Positions 43,229 through 51,960 of a stretch of 64,000 nucleotides of DNA are shown piece by piece. The DNA is from JBAXTE01 sp964653595. Lineage in GTDB: Bacteria; Bacteroidota; Bacteroidia; Bacteroidales; WCHB1-69. The position numbers and the translations under genes are program-made. The notes below the pieces were generated by a model. It had not been told where the DNA came from, made no database searches, and saw only the letters and a program-made list of their open reading frames with translations. Position 1 is the stretch's first letter; every line of letters begins with the position of its first letter. The stretch lies in the NCBI GenBank assembly GCA_964653595.1, contig CAZZHH010000003.1, positions 1-64,000 on the forward strand, in the 5' to 3' direction.

Positions 43229-43739
43229 TTTTCCACTTTTTAAATTCATCTTCAAGTTCGTCAGTGTTACCGTTTGTAAAGTTTTCAGTAAACACATCAA
43301 ACCCGTGTGTGTCTGGTTTCTTTTCTTCGAAAAGGCTTTGCATGGGATGGATAGGCATCTTGACGGGTTTCGTTTTGGGTTTTTCCACAACGGAGGCAGG
43401 TGTTTCCTCAACATCCTCTGGAATACTCCATTTAATAACGAGGTAAAGTACACATACGATATTCGCTGTAACTAACGGATACATGGCTTTTTCCTGTCCA
43501 AGTGAAGCGCAAATCATGTTGATGAATGATCCCAACAGTATGCCGAACGAAACGACTGTAAAACGGCGAGGAATAATATTGATGTTAAACACAGGGATGG
43601 CAATGAACGCAACAATCACAAGGAAATCCATCCAAAACATTACATCACAATCTTCTTCACCGACAAAGAGATAACAAACAGCAGCATTGATAAGAAAACA
43701 CAACACAATGCCGAGCATAAACGCTGGTCGATTTCTCAT
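43215..43739 (-). CDS. membrane protein with charged tail (174 aa)
   Basis: Four hydrophobic segments (residues 8-25, 34-50, 60-78, 90-105) are followed by a Lys/Glu/Pro-rich cytoplasmic-looking tail of 65 residues. No family recognised. Confidence 0.7.
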   Translation of the reverse strand: MRNRPAFMLGIVLCFLINAAVCYLFVGEEDCDVMFWMDFLVIVAFIAIPVFNINIIPRRFTVVSFGILLGSFINMICASLGQEKAMYPLVTANIVCVLYLVIKWSIPEDVEETPASVVEKPKTKPVKMPIHPMQSLFEEKKPDTHGFDVFTENFTNGNTDELEDEFKKWKNEQK

Positions 43740-43754
43740 TACTATAACCTTTCT

Positions 43755-43895
43755 TTAATAAGTGTGTTTGAGTAAAAGCATAATTCCAGATACGGGTGCC
43801 CAAAGCAAGATAACAAATAATACATATATCAAGACCCTGAAGAACCAACTTACCTGTCTTTCTCCATTATACAACTCATCGTCGTTTTTATTCAT
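43755..43895 (-). CDS. tiny membrane protein (46 aa)
   Basis: Acidic N-terminus (MNKNDDELYNGE), then one helix (VLIYVLFVILLWAP). AGAAAGG SD. Confidence 0.6.
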   Translation of the reverse strand: MNKNDDELYNGERQVSWFFRVLIYVLFVILLWAPVSGIMLLLKHTY

Positions 43896-43918
43896 AATTT
43901 TTTACCTTTCTGTTGAAA

Positions 43919-44089
43919 CTAAAAACAAATCAGGAAGATCAGTAGGCACCATATGCACCATAACACCGCAGTTAGTGCGAAAAATTCCCACTTGGTAATA
44001 TATTCAAACTTGCGTTGAAACAATGTAATAAAAATATGCATACCGACTATTATAATGATTGGCGGCATCGCTTCAAAGAGTCATTCCAT
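43919..44089 (-). pseudogene. small membrane protein with TGA at codon 3 (55 sense codons)
   Basis: The only ATG with an AAAGG SD (44089) reads M-E-stop-LFEAMPP. After the TGA (44081-44083, next base C) the frame runs on as a membrane protein with two hydrophobic segments (IIIIVGMHIFI, FFALTAVLWCIWCLLIFLI) to TAG. Translation needs readthrough or the internal ATG at 44068, which has no SD. The protein itself uses TGG for Trp. Confidence 0.55.
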
Positions 44090-44111
44090 AACCTTTCCTT
44101 TCTATGTTGTT

Positions 44112-44138
44112 TACTACAATCGGGAAAAGAATTTATTC
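44112..44138 (-). promoter_or_regulatory. promoter, GAATAAA-N13-TGTATTA class
   Basis: GAATAAA-N13-TGTAGTA, upstream of 44089. Confidence 0.75.
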
Positions 44139-44142
44139 ACAC

Positions 44143-44171
44143 AAAAAAAGCAAACGGATAAACCGTTTGCT
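44143..44171 (-). terminator. intrinsic terminator of the beta-helix gene
   Basis: AGCAAACGG-5 nt-CCGTTTGCT followed by a seven-T run on the minus strand. Confidence 0.88.
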
Positions 44172-44196
44172 GAAAAAATTCCCATGTATAAACGGA

Positions 44197-44847
44197 TTAC
44201 TCGAATTCGACTTTCTTTTCTACCTTTTCCCATCTGCATCCGTAATCGAATTTATTGTTCGCCCCGTATCGACAGTAGAAAAAGACACACTTCTCGCCAA
44301 AGTGACAATAGCTCCCAATTTCACAATCTTTATTGAATACACATTGTTGGCCAACAACTGCACCATTTCCAATCGTGCACCCTATGCCAAATGTACATTT
44401 GGCACCGCAGTTGAGCGTTAAACCAATTTCACACTCTTCTTTGAAAGCACATTCGTCACCGACATGGCATCCTTTCCCGAGTTTACATTTGTCTCCAAAC
44501 ACGCATTGATAAGCAAAAATGCAACCAGGTTCAAACACACATTTCTTGTCGAACAATCCATACGGGCCAAAAACGCAACCTTTTCCAAAGTAACAACCTT
44601 CACCGAAAAAACATTTTGATCCGAATTTTGTCTCCTCTGGAAAAACACCGAGCGAACCGAAAGAACATCTCGGTCCGAATCTCGTGTTTGTTCCAAAGTG
44701 TGTACCCGCTTGAAATATTGACCCGCTGGCAAAACTCAGATCGGACGGCATATTTAAAATACTTTTATAATCACCTTGTGGACATTGTTTCAACCCGTCA
44801 GAACCGACAGGAAATTCTTCTAAGTCATCTAAACTGTAAGTGTTCAT
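44197..44847 (-). CDS. Cys-ladder hexapeptide-repeat protein, probable beta-helix (216 aa)
   Basis: From residue 40 to 205 it is a six-residue repeat, mostly C.FG.G or C.(I/F)G.(G/K), with about 28 turns and a cysteine at almost every turn. This is the pattern of a left-handed beta-helix with a stacked Cys column. Bacterial hexapeptide acyltransferases have I/L/V rather than C there, so an antifreeze-like or fibre-like structural role is more likely than enzymology. Intact, with its own terminator. Confidence 0.75.
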   Translation of the reverse strand: MNTYSLDDLEEFPVGSDGLKQCPQGDYKSILNMPSDLSFASGSIFQAGTHFGTNTRFGPRCSFGSLGVFPEETKFGSKCFFGEGCYFGKGCVFGPYGLFDKKCVFEPGCIFAYQCVFGDKCKLGKGCHVGDECAFKEECEIGLTLNCGAKCTFGIGCTIGNGAVVGQQCVFNKDCEIGSYCHFGEKCVFFYCRYGANNKFDYGCRWEKVEKKVEFE

Positions 44848-46220
44848 TATTCATCTCCTACATTTATATACATCTTATTCGCCGTTCTTTCAGCACATAA
44901 ATCTGCCATCCCGAACACCTTGATGAATTTTATATACTCTTCTTTCGGCGACCCGCACAGTGTGACATACAGATCTTCCTTGTTCAGAATTGTCATCCCG
45001 CTACGGACATGTTTCTTGTATTCTTTCTTTTCGGAGGGAGTACATCTCTTGTAGAGTTTAATCATTTCAAACGGTAGCATCTGTTCTTCGGAAAGATCCA
45101 ACTCTTTAAGCGTCTTCAAATAATCCCACCCAATGAATCTTAACAGCGCGGATTTACGAATGCGGCTTTTGCCGTAAGCGTTGACGAACTTCTTGAACTC
45201 GCACTGCGTGCGAAGAGTTTCGGAGAACCATAAACAATCGGATTCGTCATAAGAAACATACTTCTGCATCAGCTGAAAATTTTCTGTTGTCCCGAGCATT
45301 TCATAAAAACCAAATGTATGGTTTCTCATATAAGATAAAACATCTGTGCGGATCGGTTCCATTTCTTTTTCCCTAAGAAACCTCGTCATGAATGCATGAT
45401 CCATTACACCGACATCCCTAAGAATATCTTCATCGCTCTTGAACTTGAGTTTACCGTATCTGCGAATAAGGGATTTTTTAAACAACTCGTAGGTACTGTG
45501 CGGTTCAAGAAACTTATATGCAAACAAGTCATTTTGAAAGTAAACCATCAACTCGTCAATGCTTGTGTTGCGATCATCGTGATATCCGATACCGCTAATT
45601 TTTTCAAATCCGTATTGACCATAGACAAACTTAATCAACCTGTAAAGGTCATGGTAGTATGTACTTTCTACCTTGCTGTTCATAACACCCTTGAACTGCG
45701 AGATTACTTTTTCCTGTCTGTCAAGCGAAGCTGTTACGTAACACTTCCAATAATCGACACCATTAATATTAATAATATCTCTCAGCGACAACAGATCATA
45801 TCCCAACTGCTCACCACAATGGTTGAGCGACTTGGCATCCACGGCGGATCGCTGGACCTTTTGGCCGTGGCAATAATACCACTTTCTTCCATCGTATCCG
45901 TCACAGATAAATTCATCTTTTTCATCGTTTGCCCCCACAGCAACCAGTCTGTCTTTTTCGATGTGCCTCTGTGTAACATGACCATATTGATTAGACGCGT
46001 CAAGTAATGGGTTTTTCTTATTTTTAAATTCGTGCCATTGAAGTTTCGGCCCGTAATAAGACTTTACAAAGTTCTCTGTTTTGTCCAGCAGCATTAGCAG
46101 CTCGTGCGAATCTTTGCAAGGATACTGTTCCACACTTTTGTGGATACAAGACAAAACATCGTTGCGGCATTCCCAGTCTTTGACATGCTGGTTTAATCTG
46201 TTAAGGGTTTTATCGACCAT
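44847..46220 (-). CDS. hypothetical protein (457 aa)
   Basis: Long soluble protein without a domain I recognise. It has scattered Cys/His (residues 105-150: CDGYDGRKWYYCHGQK). The start of the next gene overlaps its stop. SD is weak. Confidence 0.7.
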   Translation of the reverse strand: MVDKTLNRLNQHVKDWECRNDVLSCIHKSVEQYPCKDSHELLMLLDKTENFVKSYYGPKLQWHEFKNKKNPLLDASNQYGHVTQRHIEKDRLVAVGANDEKDEFICDGYDGRKWYYCHGQKVQRSAVDAKSLNHCGEQLGYDLLSLRDIININGVDYWKCYVTASLDRQEKVISQFKGVMNSKVESTYYHDLYRLIKFVYGQYGFEKISGIGYHDDRNTSIDELMVYFQNDLFAYKFLEPHSTYELFKKSLIRRYGKLKFKSDEDILRDVGVMDHAFMTRFLREKEMEPIRTDVLSYMRNHTFGFYEMLGTTENFQLMQKYVSYDESDCLWFSETLRTQCEFKKFVNAYGKSRIRKSALLRFIGWDYLKTLKELDLSEEQMLPFEMIKLYKRCTPSEKKEYKKHVRSGMTILNKEDLYVTLCGSPKEEYIKFIKVFGMADLCAERTANKMYINVGDE

Positions 46221-46258
46221 AAAAAATTTCCTTATCTGTGTAACGCACCTGGTGCGAA

Positions 46259-46612
46259 TTATTTCTTATACTCAGCGTAGTTAGCTTCGAGCAACCGTTT
46301 GGCATTGTCGTAGTTTTCGATCTTCAACGGCACCATGAAATCTTCCACCTTCCACTTAGAACCAGCAAGTTCTTTCTTCGGCGATACAGCTACTTTATTG
46401 TGAGTACGGATGTGTGGGATAGACTTACCCAGTAGCCACAGGTTGACTGCGCCAGATGTCAGACCAAAATGATCGGCAAGCCCTTTGGTTGAGATACCTT
46501 TTACGACCATGTAAATTTTCATTGCGGTTAGTTTTTCCATCTCCGCAAGTTTAATACACATGTCGATGACATTTGTTTCATGAGTGTTTACTTCTAAGTT
46601 TTCCATTTTCAT
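46259..46612 (-). CDS. helix-turn-helix DNA-binding protein (117 aa)
   Basis: Residues 45-75 fit a phage-repressor type HTH (MKIYMVVKGISTKGLADHFGLTSGAVNLW). The C-terminal part (KWKVEDFMVPLKIENYD) is likely for oligomerisation. A candidate regulator of this operon. AGAAAGG SD. Confidence 0.65.
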   Translation of the reverse strand: MKMENLEVNTHETNVIDMCIKLAEMEKLTAMKIYMVVKGISTKGLADHFGLTSGAVNLWLLGKSIPHIRTHNKVAVSPKKELAGSKWKVEDFMVPLKIENYDNAKRLLEANYAEYKK

Positions 46613-46628
46613 TTTCCTTTCTAATGAC

Positions 46629-46763
46629 TTAGTTTGTAATCGGCATTACTGTTTGTGTCGTCGTATATGACGGCGATGTTTTGGTGTGACAAAATACATA
46701 CGCAACAAATGCGATTAGTAGAATTGTACCCACTGTTGTTGCGATGGTTTGAATTACGTTCAT
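46629..46763 (-). CDS. tiny membrane protein (44 aa)
   Basis: MNVIQTIATTVGTILLIAFVAYVF is a membrane segment, then a Thr-rich tail. AAGGA upstream. Preferred over a longer overlapping frame of unnatural composition. Confidence 0.55.
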   Translation of the reverse strand: MNVIQTIATTVGTILLIAFVAYVFCHTKTSPSYTTTQTVMPITN

Positions 46764-46834
46764 TGTTTGTTTGTCCTTGCATTTTGTGCGACTTGTTCTT
46801 GATTATGCAATCTTGTACACTCTTCCCTTTGTTC

Positions 46835-47305
46835 TTATCTATAAGCTTCAATTTTTGATTGTCTTAACGGATCGTTGTTGTGATAGATTTGGAGAAATAA
46901 CCCACATATTGTCAGGATAATTGCTATTCCAACCTGGTACGTCAATGCAATGAAAAACCATTTTTCATTCGAACTATCTGTTTGAACATCATCTGCACAC
47001 ATTATAACTGGGACAGCAATAATTAGTGTAAGAATATTTAATGTGCATGACGTATACACATATTGAAAAATCGCAAAAACTATAGAAAAACAAGCAACAA
47101 TATTAATAACCGCACCTATCGACATGCCGAGCATAAATCCCTTACTGTTAATGTCCATTGACGCAAAGAACAACGATATCAATATAACAATATTTATTAC
47201 TCCTATGATAAATTCATTACAAACTACTGACGACGTTGTGATATATAACACCATATCAACTATAAAAATTAATAACCATCCAAATGCCAAAGCGAAAATA
47301 TTCAT
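46835..47305 (-). CDS. polytopic membrane protein (156 aa)
   Basis: Five hydrophobic segments, almost no soluble part except a short loop near residue 108 (ADDVQTDSSNEK). No family recognised. Confidence 0.7.
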   Translation of the reverse strand: MNIFALAFGWLLIFIVDMVLYITTSSVVCNEFIIGVINIVILISLFFASMDINSKGFMLGMSIGAVINIVACFSIVFAIFQYVYTSCTLNILTLIIAVPVIMCADDVQTDSSNEKWFFIALTYQVGIAIILTICGLFLQIYHNNDPLRQSKIEAYR

Positions 47306-47323
47306 TGTTTTCCTATACCTTTC

Positions 47324-47572
47324 CTAACATCTATTGCATATAAATGAAACACCAGCGGCCACAAATAAAACACAAGCCGTAATGGATCCGACAGGCGAAC
47401 CTTTCATTATTCCAGCGACAACAATTCCCAGAATAACCAAGATAAGCGGGTGTGTGAAAAAACTTAATAGTCCACAGATGATTTCCTGACCGAAGTAACA
47501 GAACAATTTAAGTGTACACGCGGCGACGGCCAAAGAGGCCAGTGTGATAACAATAATAGATGAAGTTTGCAT
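47324..47572 (-). CDS. membrane protein (82 aa)
   Basis: Three hydrophobic segments with a GSPVGS turn between the last two. Member of the small membrane protein cluster. Confidence 0.65.
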   Translation of the reverse strand: MQTSSIIVITLASLAVAACTLKLFCYFGQEIICGLLSFFTHPLILVILGIVVAGIMKGSPVGSITACVLFVAAGVSFICNRC

Positions 47573-47605
47573 ATTTATTTTCCTTTCGTGTGATATGCGA
47601 ATTAT

Positions 47606-47890
47606 TTATTTTTGAATTAAGGTGGGCGGCAATACAATTTGTATCTGCATTGTGTTCGTTGTGATTTTATCTTTGACAGCAGGATCAACTGATACATAAA
47701 TCGGTTTTTCCGCAGACGGCAATTCTGATTTCACGAAGAATGGATGAAGCATAGATGTTACGCCCAATACGAAAATAGAAAATCCCAACACCTCGGCAAT
47801 CAAGTTACCCCCACATACAGATAACACTGCAATAGAAAGCATAATTAAGAGAATTCCAGCTAATATTCCAACTAATATTTCCATTTTCAT
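47606..47890 (-). CDS. membrane protein (94 aa)
   Basis: Start at MKMEILVG with AGAAAGG upstream. Two membrane segments, then a soluble 40-residue C-terminus (IYVSVDPAVKDKITTNTMQIQIVLPP). Confidence 0.65.
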   Translation of the reverse strand: MKMEILVGILAGILLIMLSIAVLSVCGGNLIAEVLGFSIFVLGVTSMLHPFFVKSELPSAEKPIYVSVDPAVKDKITTNTMQIQIVLPPTLIQK

Positions 47891-47901
47891 TATCCCTTTC
47901 T

Positions 47902-48066
47902 TTAATTTGAAAACAGTTCCATAAGTTTTTGTGTTACCCAAGATGACATTTCCGATGAGTTGTTACTGATTATACAGTAAATTAAGTACACAAACATGAT
48001 TGTAATTATAGCGTATAAAACGTAGAACATCAAATGCCATAAGGTATTTTTAGACATAATATCCAT
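47902..48066 (-). CDS. tiny membrane protein (54 aa)
   Basis: Start at MDIMSKNTLWH. One helix (FYVLYAIITIMFVYLIYCII), then a polar tail. Confidence 0.6.
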   Translation of the reverse strand: MDIMSKNTLWHLMFYVLYAIITIMFVYLIYCIISNNSSEMSSWVTQKLMELFSN

Positions 48067-48070
48067 TTTA

Positions 48071-48310
48071 TTATTCCTTATACTTGATTGTTTGCGTATT
48101 TGTTGTTTGATTGTCTTGCACAGTTTCAACATATGACGGCGCTTTTTCTATGAATCCAAGTTCTTGAGCACCACCTAAGATTATACATACTGCACCGCCA
48201 ATAATGACAAATATATTTAGTGCGGTAAAGAAACGACCGTTATTTATTCCGTAGCGCAATATGATTACTGAATTTGCAATAACGAATAGACCATTTATAA
48301 TAATAAGCAT
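48071..48310 (-). CDS. membrane protein (79 aa)
   Basis: Two hydrophobic segments (3-20 and 28-47), then a polar tail with TTNTQTIKYKE. GAAAGG SD. Confidence 0.65.
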   Translation of the reverse strand: MLIIINGLFVIANSVIILRYGINNGRFFTALNIFVIIGGAVCIILGGAQELGFIEKAPSYVETVQDNQTTNTQTIKYKE

Positions 48311-48382
48311 TTTATTCTTTCCTTTCTCATGCGAATCCGATTTGCCCCACGGTGTTCTGTGGGGCTATCGGTTACGGAGTTC

Positions 48383-49459
48383 CTACTTGTTAATCTTGCA
48401 CGAAGCGGACGGCGTTACGCCACGAAGACAGTTCTCGTTGTCGATCTCGGCACGAATCACATCTTCATTGACGTTTGCCTTGGCGGCGATATTACGAATA
48501 AGAATGTTGAAAGCCTCTGTGTTCGATTGTTCTTTCATTACTACGAGGTCATCGTAATCCATATTGAATTTCTTTCCGATATGAGCAAGGAACGCTTCGG
48601 TATTGAAACTCAATTTCGGATTCGTAAAGACAAGGGACAAGAGTTTACCACAGAATGTCAGGTTCTTTGTGATGACAAGCATTTGACTTTTCAGCTCATC
48701 CATCTTTTTCTTGAAAGCAGAATATTCTTTATAAACAACGTCATATTCTTTTTTCGTAGCAACATACTGTGTTTCCAAATCTTCAAACTGTTTCTGTTCA
48801 TCCTCGGAAAGTTCAGCCATGACGTTCTTACGGTCAGACTTGTAAAATTCAGCGTCCGTCTGTGTGAATTCAGGAGCGACACCTTTGGCAACAGCGTCAC
48901 GGAATTCGTTTACACGGTTGCGATACTGTGCCTGTTCTTTTTCGTCAAAGTGGAAAACCCAAGCGTGTTCGGGGGGTTTATTACCCACAGCGACAACAAC
49001 AATAGCGGATTTAAAGCGTTTGATGGACTGGAAATACATCAAGATTTTTGCTTTGACTTCCAACCACTTTGGGCATTCGCCATCCTTGACATAATAATCA
49101 AAAACGTTTTCTCCCATTGTTGCGACTTCGATTACCAAACCAAGTTCATCATTCTGATAATTGGGTTTAACGTCTGTTCCAAGTTCCTGATTGAAATACT
49201 CACGACCACGCACAAGCCCGTCTTTCAGGTTTGGGTACATTGTGGCAAGAAGAGGAATTTCATGAAGTGTAACCTTCATATCATCCTCAAGTTTGCGTCC
49301 ATAAGCACGGCGGCGAATGGTGAGGTAATCCATTTTTTCGTCAAGGTCTCTACCGTTTACAATTTTATCAAAAATCATATACGGTGTAACATTGTACCCA
49401 AAGCCCATGATGGCAAGGATATCGGAAGTTTTTAAAACGTAATCGTTATTTGTACTCAT
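48383..49459 (-). CDS. possible YqaJ-like recombination nuclease (358 aa)
   Basis: The order of features in residues 45-215 fits YqaJ-type PD-(D/E)XK exonucleases: an early GRKLEDDMKVTL helix, a beta-strand LGLVIEVATMG, the helix LEVKAKILMYFQSIKRFKSAIVVVAVG (the usual Q..YL...G...A.V.V), then a helix-rich segment. The IE.K lysine is not evident, so the active site may be degenerate. Residues 230-275 are a coiled coil. Would process DNA ends in recombination if active. Confidence 0.4.
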   Translation of the reverse strand: MSTNNDYVLKTSDILAIMGFGYNVTPYMIFDKIVNGRDLDEKMDYLTIRRRAYGRKLEDDMKVTLHEIPLLATMYPNLKDGLVRGREYFNQELGTDVKPNYQNDELGLVIEVATMGENVFDYYVKDGECPKWLEVKAKILMYFQSIKRFKSAIVVVAVGNKPPEHAWVFHFDEKEQAQYRNRVNEFRDAVAKGVAPEFTQTDAEFYKSDRKNVMAELSEDEQKQFEDLETQYVATKKEYDVVYKEYSAFKKKMDELKSQMLVITKNLTFCGKLLSLVFTNPKLSFNTEAFLAHIGKKFNMDYDDLVVMKEQSNTEAFNILIRNIAAKANVNEDVIRAEIDNENCLRGVTPSASCKINK

Positions 49460-49495
49460 TGTGAGTAACCTTTCTTTGTTTGTTTTGTAATGTAT

Positions 49496-49522
49496 AACTA
49501 CAATCGGCGTTACTTTTTATTC
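49496..49522 (-). promoter_or_regulatory. promoter, GAATAAA-N13-TGTATTA class
   Basis: GAATAAA-N13-TGTAGTT upstream of 49459. Confidence 0.7.
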
Positions 49523-49530
49523 AGAATTTT

Positions 49531-49902
49531 TCAGTTTTTATTCACAATGTCTTGCATGATAATGTAAACAGCGTATTCCATAGGTGGCTCGGCATCTGCG
49601 ACACCATCACGAATAATTTCATTTGTAATCTTATTGCGCATTTCTTCCCGAGCATCGTCATCATCAAAAAACCAACCATCATCACAATAATCTCCATGAC
49701 AGCAAGCTGTTGCATACAAAGCATTTAAACGCTGAACGTTTTCTTCGTTTTTTTCGAGACTTTCGCATCTTTCAATTTCAGTTCTGATTTCTTTATTCGA
49801 ATAATCATTGAATTCAATCATCATTCCGACAATTTCTAAAATTTCTTTGGCGGAAGAACTCTCAAAAGCCTTTGCTACTTTTTCACGTGTAACTTCTTTC
49901 AT
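49531..49902 (-). CDS. hypothetical acidic protein (123 aa)
   Basis: Start at MKEVTREKVAKAF. Contains an acidic CCHGDYCDDGWFFDDDD segment. Own promoter at 49934. Confidence 0.65.
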   Translation of the reverse strand: MKEVTREKVAKAFESSSAKEILEIVGMMIEFNDYSNKEIRTEIERCESLEKNEENVQRLNALYATACCHGDYCDDGWFFDDDDAREEMRNKITNEIIRDGVADAEPPMEYAVYIIMQDIVNKN

Positions 49903-49933
49903 TATGTTAACCTTTCTTTGTTTTGTTATTTGA

Positions 49934-49960
49934 TTATACAATCTGGATTATTTTTTATTC
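49934..49960 (-). promoter_or_regulatory. promoter, GAATAAA-N13-TGTATTA class
   Basis: GAATAAA-N13-TGTATAA. Confidence 0.75.
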
Positions 49961-49968
49961 ATCAATTT

Positions 49969-50523
49969 TCAGTTAAAAATTTCAGTTGATTCTTTTTTAT
50001 CTTTGCGAATATCGACAATAATATCTTGCATAAGTTCGTCTTTGATATCCTTAACAAGCTTATCAAATTTTTCATTGTTCTTGAATAACACAAAATCACA
50101 ATTTTCCACTGCGGCTTTCATAATGCCCATGTATTGTTTTTTGCAGAATATCTGACCGATGTATGCATTCCATAAATCAATGGAAAGTTTTTCTGCAATA
50201 TCCGTTTCGTTCATTTGTTCTTTGCACAACACGGTAAGTTCGTCAATATTTGTTTCTACAAGAACAGTTTGGTTTTCATTATCAAATGATTCATACTTAT
50301 GATTTGTGATTTTAACAAGTTCCATCAAAGCTCTTGTATATTCCTTCAAGATGTTATGACGGCATTCATCGGTAATCATTGCTTCAAACCGACTGACAAA
50401 CTCGCCGATCTGACGGTCATCAAAATAAGAAGTTAAATCATATTTCTTGATAAAAACTTCTGTCGGATGGAGTGGGTATTCCCGTCTGAACCAAACCACT
50501 GGAAAGTGTACTGTTTTATTCAT
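49969..50523 (-). CDS. hypothetical protein (184 aa)
   Basis: Start at MNKTVHFPVVW, with GAGGGA upstream. Helical, no known motif. Overlaps the upstream 94-aa gene. Confidence 0.65.
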   Translation of the reverse strand: MNKTVHFPVVWFRREYPLHPTEVFIKKYDLTSYFDDRQIGEFVSRFEAMITDECRHNILKEYTRALMELVKITNHKYESFDNENQTVLVETNIDELTVLCKEQMNETDIAEKLSIDLWNAYIGQIFCKKQYMGIMKAAVENCDFVLFKNNEKFDKLVKDIKDELMQDIIVDIRKDKKESTEIFN

Positions 50524-50804
50524 TCTTGTATCCCTCGCACGTTTTTTGTTATTAAACATAATCCTGTAATTTCATGACCATTACCAAACTCAATGTGTTC
50601 GAAATGCCCAATATAACTTTCATTGTAATTTTTATCCATTCCCATTCTGCAACACTTAAAGTTTGTGTTTTTCCCGAACAATTTATATGCGATAATATTG
50701 GTTATGTGTTCATCCGACTTGTCAATTGTTCTCTGCTGTAACTTGACAATATGTTCTTTGCCACTTTCGCGGTGTAACACTGTGTATACCTGCAACTTAG
50801 CCAT
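50520..50804 (-). CDS. hypothetical protein (94 aa)
   Basis: Beta-rich N-terminus (KLQVYTVLHRESGKEHIVKLQ). Coupled on both sides by overlapping start and stop. Unknown. Confidence 0.65.
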   Translation of the reverse strand: MAKLQVYTVLHRESGKEHIVKLQQRTIDKSDEHITNIIAYKLFGKNTNFKCCRMGMDKNYNESYIGHFEHIEFGNGHEITGLCLITKNVRGIQE

Positions 50805-51313
50805 TATTCATTCCCTTTCATGATAATTTCAAAATCTGTTTCTTTGTATTCAAAATTGTTTTTGTTGATTTCACAAAACTCGGTAATCAGTTTACTTGCG
50901 GCATCTCTGTTTGCGCCTAAGCGTTCATATTCGTCAAAAGTATCGTCATGGCAGAAAAACCCATCCGTCAAAAGTATTTCACTAAGTAATACGTTATCCC
51001 TTGGCGGGTTATAATATACAGTGCAATTACGACCGAAAAAATATTCAGCTTTGTAGTTTTTCCCAATTTCATCTTTATGATTGTTTTGTTTACCACACGC
51101 CACGACAACATACCCAGTTGATGAAGCAGCGTTGTCGAAAGCTGTTTGTGCAATTTTTGATAATAGTTCGTCACTTGGGTAATCAGGCTTTTCTGATATG
51201 GCATTTTCCACAGCCAGCCCAGCCGCCACAAGCCCTTCAAATATCTTATTGTCGTTTGTTGATTGGTTGCAATCAACTGCAATAATTGCATGTTCTGTTT
51301 TGTAATGCTTCAT
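50804..51313 (-). CDS. family H protein carrying the acidic-repeat domain (169 aa)
   Basis: The N-terminal half is family H (ELLSKIAQTAFD...SSTGYVVVACG), as in 51405-51860 and 51961-52488. The C-terminal half (CTVYYN...F.EYERLGANRDAASKLITEFCEINK..F...DFEI) is one copy of the domain repeated six times in 35433-37877. A useful link between the two families. Confidence 0.75.
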   Translation of the reverse strand: MKHYKTEHAIIAVDCNQSTNDNKIFEGLVAAGLAVENAISEKPDYPSDELLSKIAQTAFDNAASSTGYVVVACGKQNNHKDEIGKNYKAEYFFGRNCTVYYNPPRDNVLLSEILLTDGFFCHDDTFDEYERLGANRDAASKLITEFCEINKNNFEYKETDFEIIMKGNE

Positions 51314-51341
51314 TTTACCATTCCTTTCTGTTTGTAATTAG

Positions 51342-51400
51342 TAATACAAACGGGAATGTGATTTATTCATCATTTATCAATTTTTTCTCACATTCCCGTT
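51342..51400 (-). promoter_or_regulatory. promoter embedded in a long hairpin
   Basis: GAATAAA-N13-TGTATTA at 51342-51368. The 13-nt spacer (51349-51361) is the 3' arm of a perfect 13-bp hairpin with 51388-51400, so the upstream transcript's last hairpin overlaps the promoter. Confidence 0.75.
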
Positions 51401-51404
51401 TTAG

Positions 51405-51860
51405 TTAAACGTACAAATCGCAAGGGGCAACTTTAAGATACGACCTAAGGAAATCTCTCAGATTGTAGTTTATCCTGCCGTGTTCCTTATAAACTTTTTC
51501 AAGAGTATCTTTATCCATTGCGCCAAAGATTCTACTCCACCAAGCTACATACATCCTGTCTGTAAGCGAATCGGCATCATGCAGGAATGCCCCTTCACCA
51601 AAAACAACATGTTTAAAATGGCACACACTGATTGTGTAACCACCGCTGTAAGCTTCACCGACAATGTCATCAAAAGCTTTTTGCGCAATCTCCGAAAGCT
51701 CACTATCTTCAATTTCTGGGTCTCCCTTTAACTGATCTTGAATTTCTTTCATGGCGACTTCAACACCCTCTTGTTCTTTATCTCGGTCAATGTTATCCAT
51801 GTATCCCGATGTCGGTTTATCAAAATCCACTGTCATTGTGAATTCTTCGTATGTTTCCAT
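51405..51860 (-). CDS. family H protein (151 aa)
   Basis: Signature LSEIAQKAFDDIVGEAYSGGYTISVCHFKHVVFGEG, then a C-terminal block (FLRSYLKVAPCDL) shared with 51961-52488 (FLEWYLKLAPEDL). Function unknown. Confidence 0.75.
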   Translation of the reverse strand: METYEEFTMTVDFDKPTSGYMDNIDRDKEQEGVEVAMKEIQDQLKGDPEIEDSELSEIAQKAFDDIVGEAYSGGYTISVCHFKHVVFGEGAFLHDADSLTDRMYVAWWSRIFGAMDKDTLEKVYKEHGRINYNLRDFLRSYLKVAPCDLYV

Positions 51861-51895
51861 TATGTTTCTACCTTTCTTTCTTGTTTGTAATTAGT

Positions 51896-51955
51896 AATAC
51901 AAACGGAAATGTGATTTATTCATTAATAATGAATTTTTTTATCAAATTCCCGTTT
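51896..51955 (-). promoter_or_regulatory. promoter embedded in an imperfect hairpin
   Basis: GAATAAA-N13-TGTATTA at 51896-51922. The spacer pairs with 51943-51955 with one G.U and one mismatch. Confidence 0.7.
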
Positions 51956-51960
51956 GGAAT

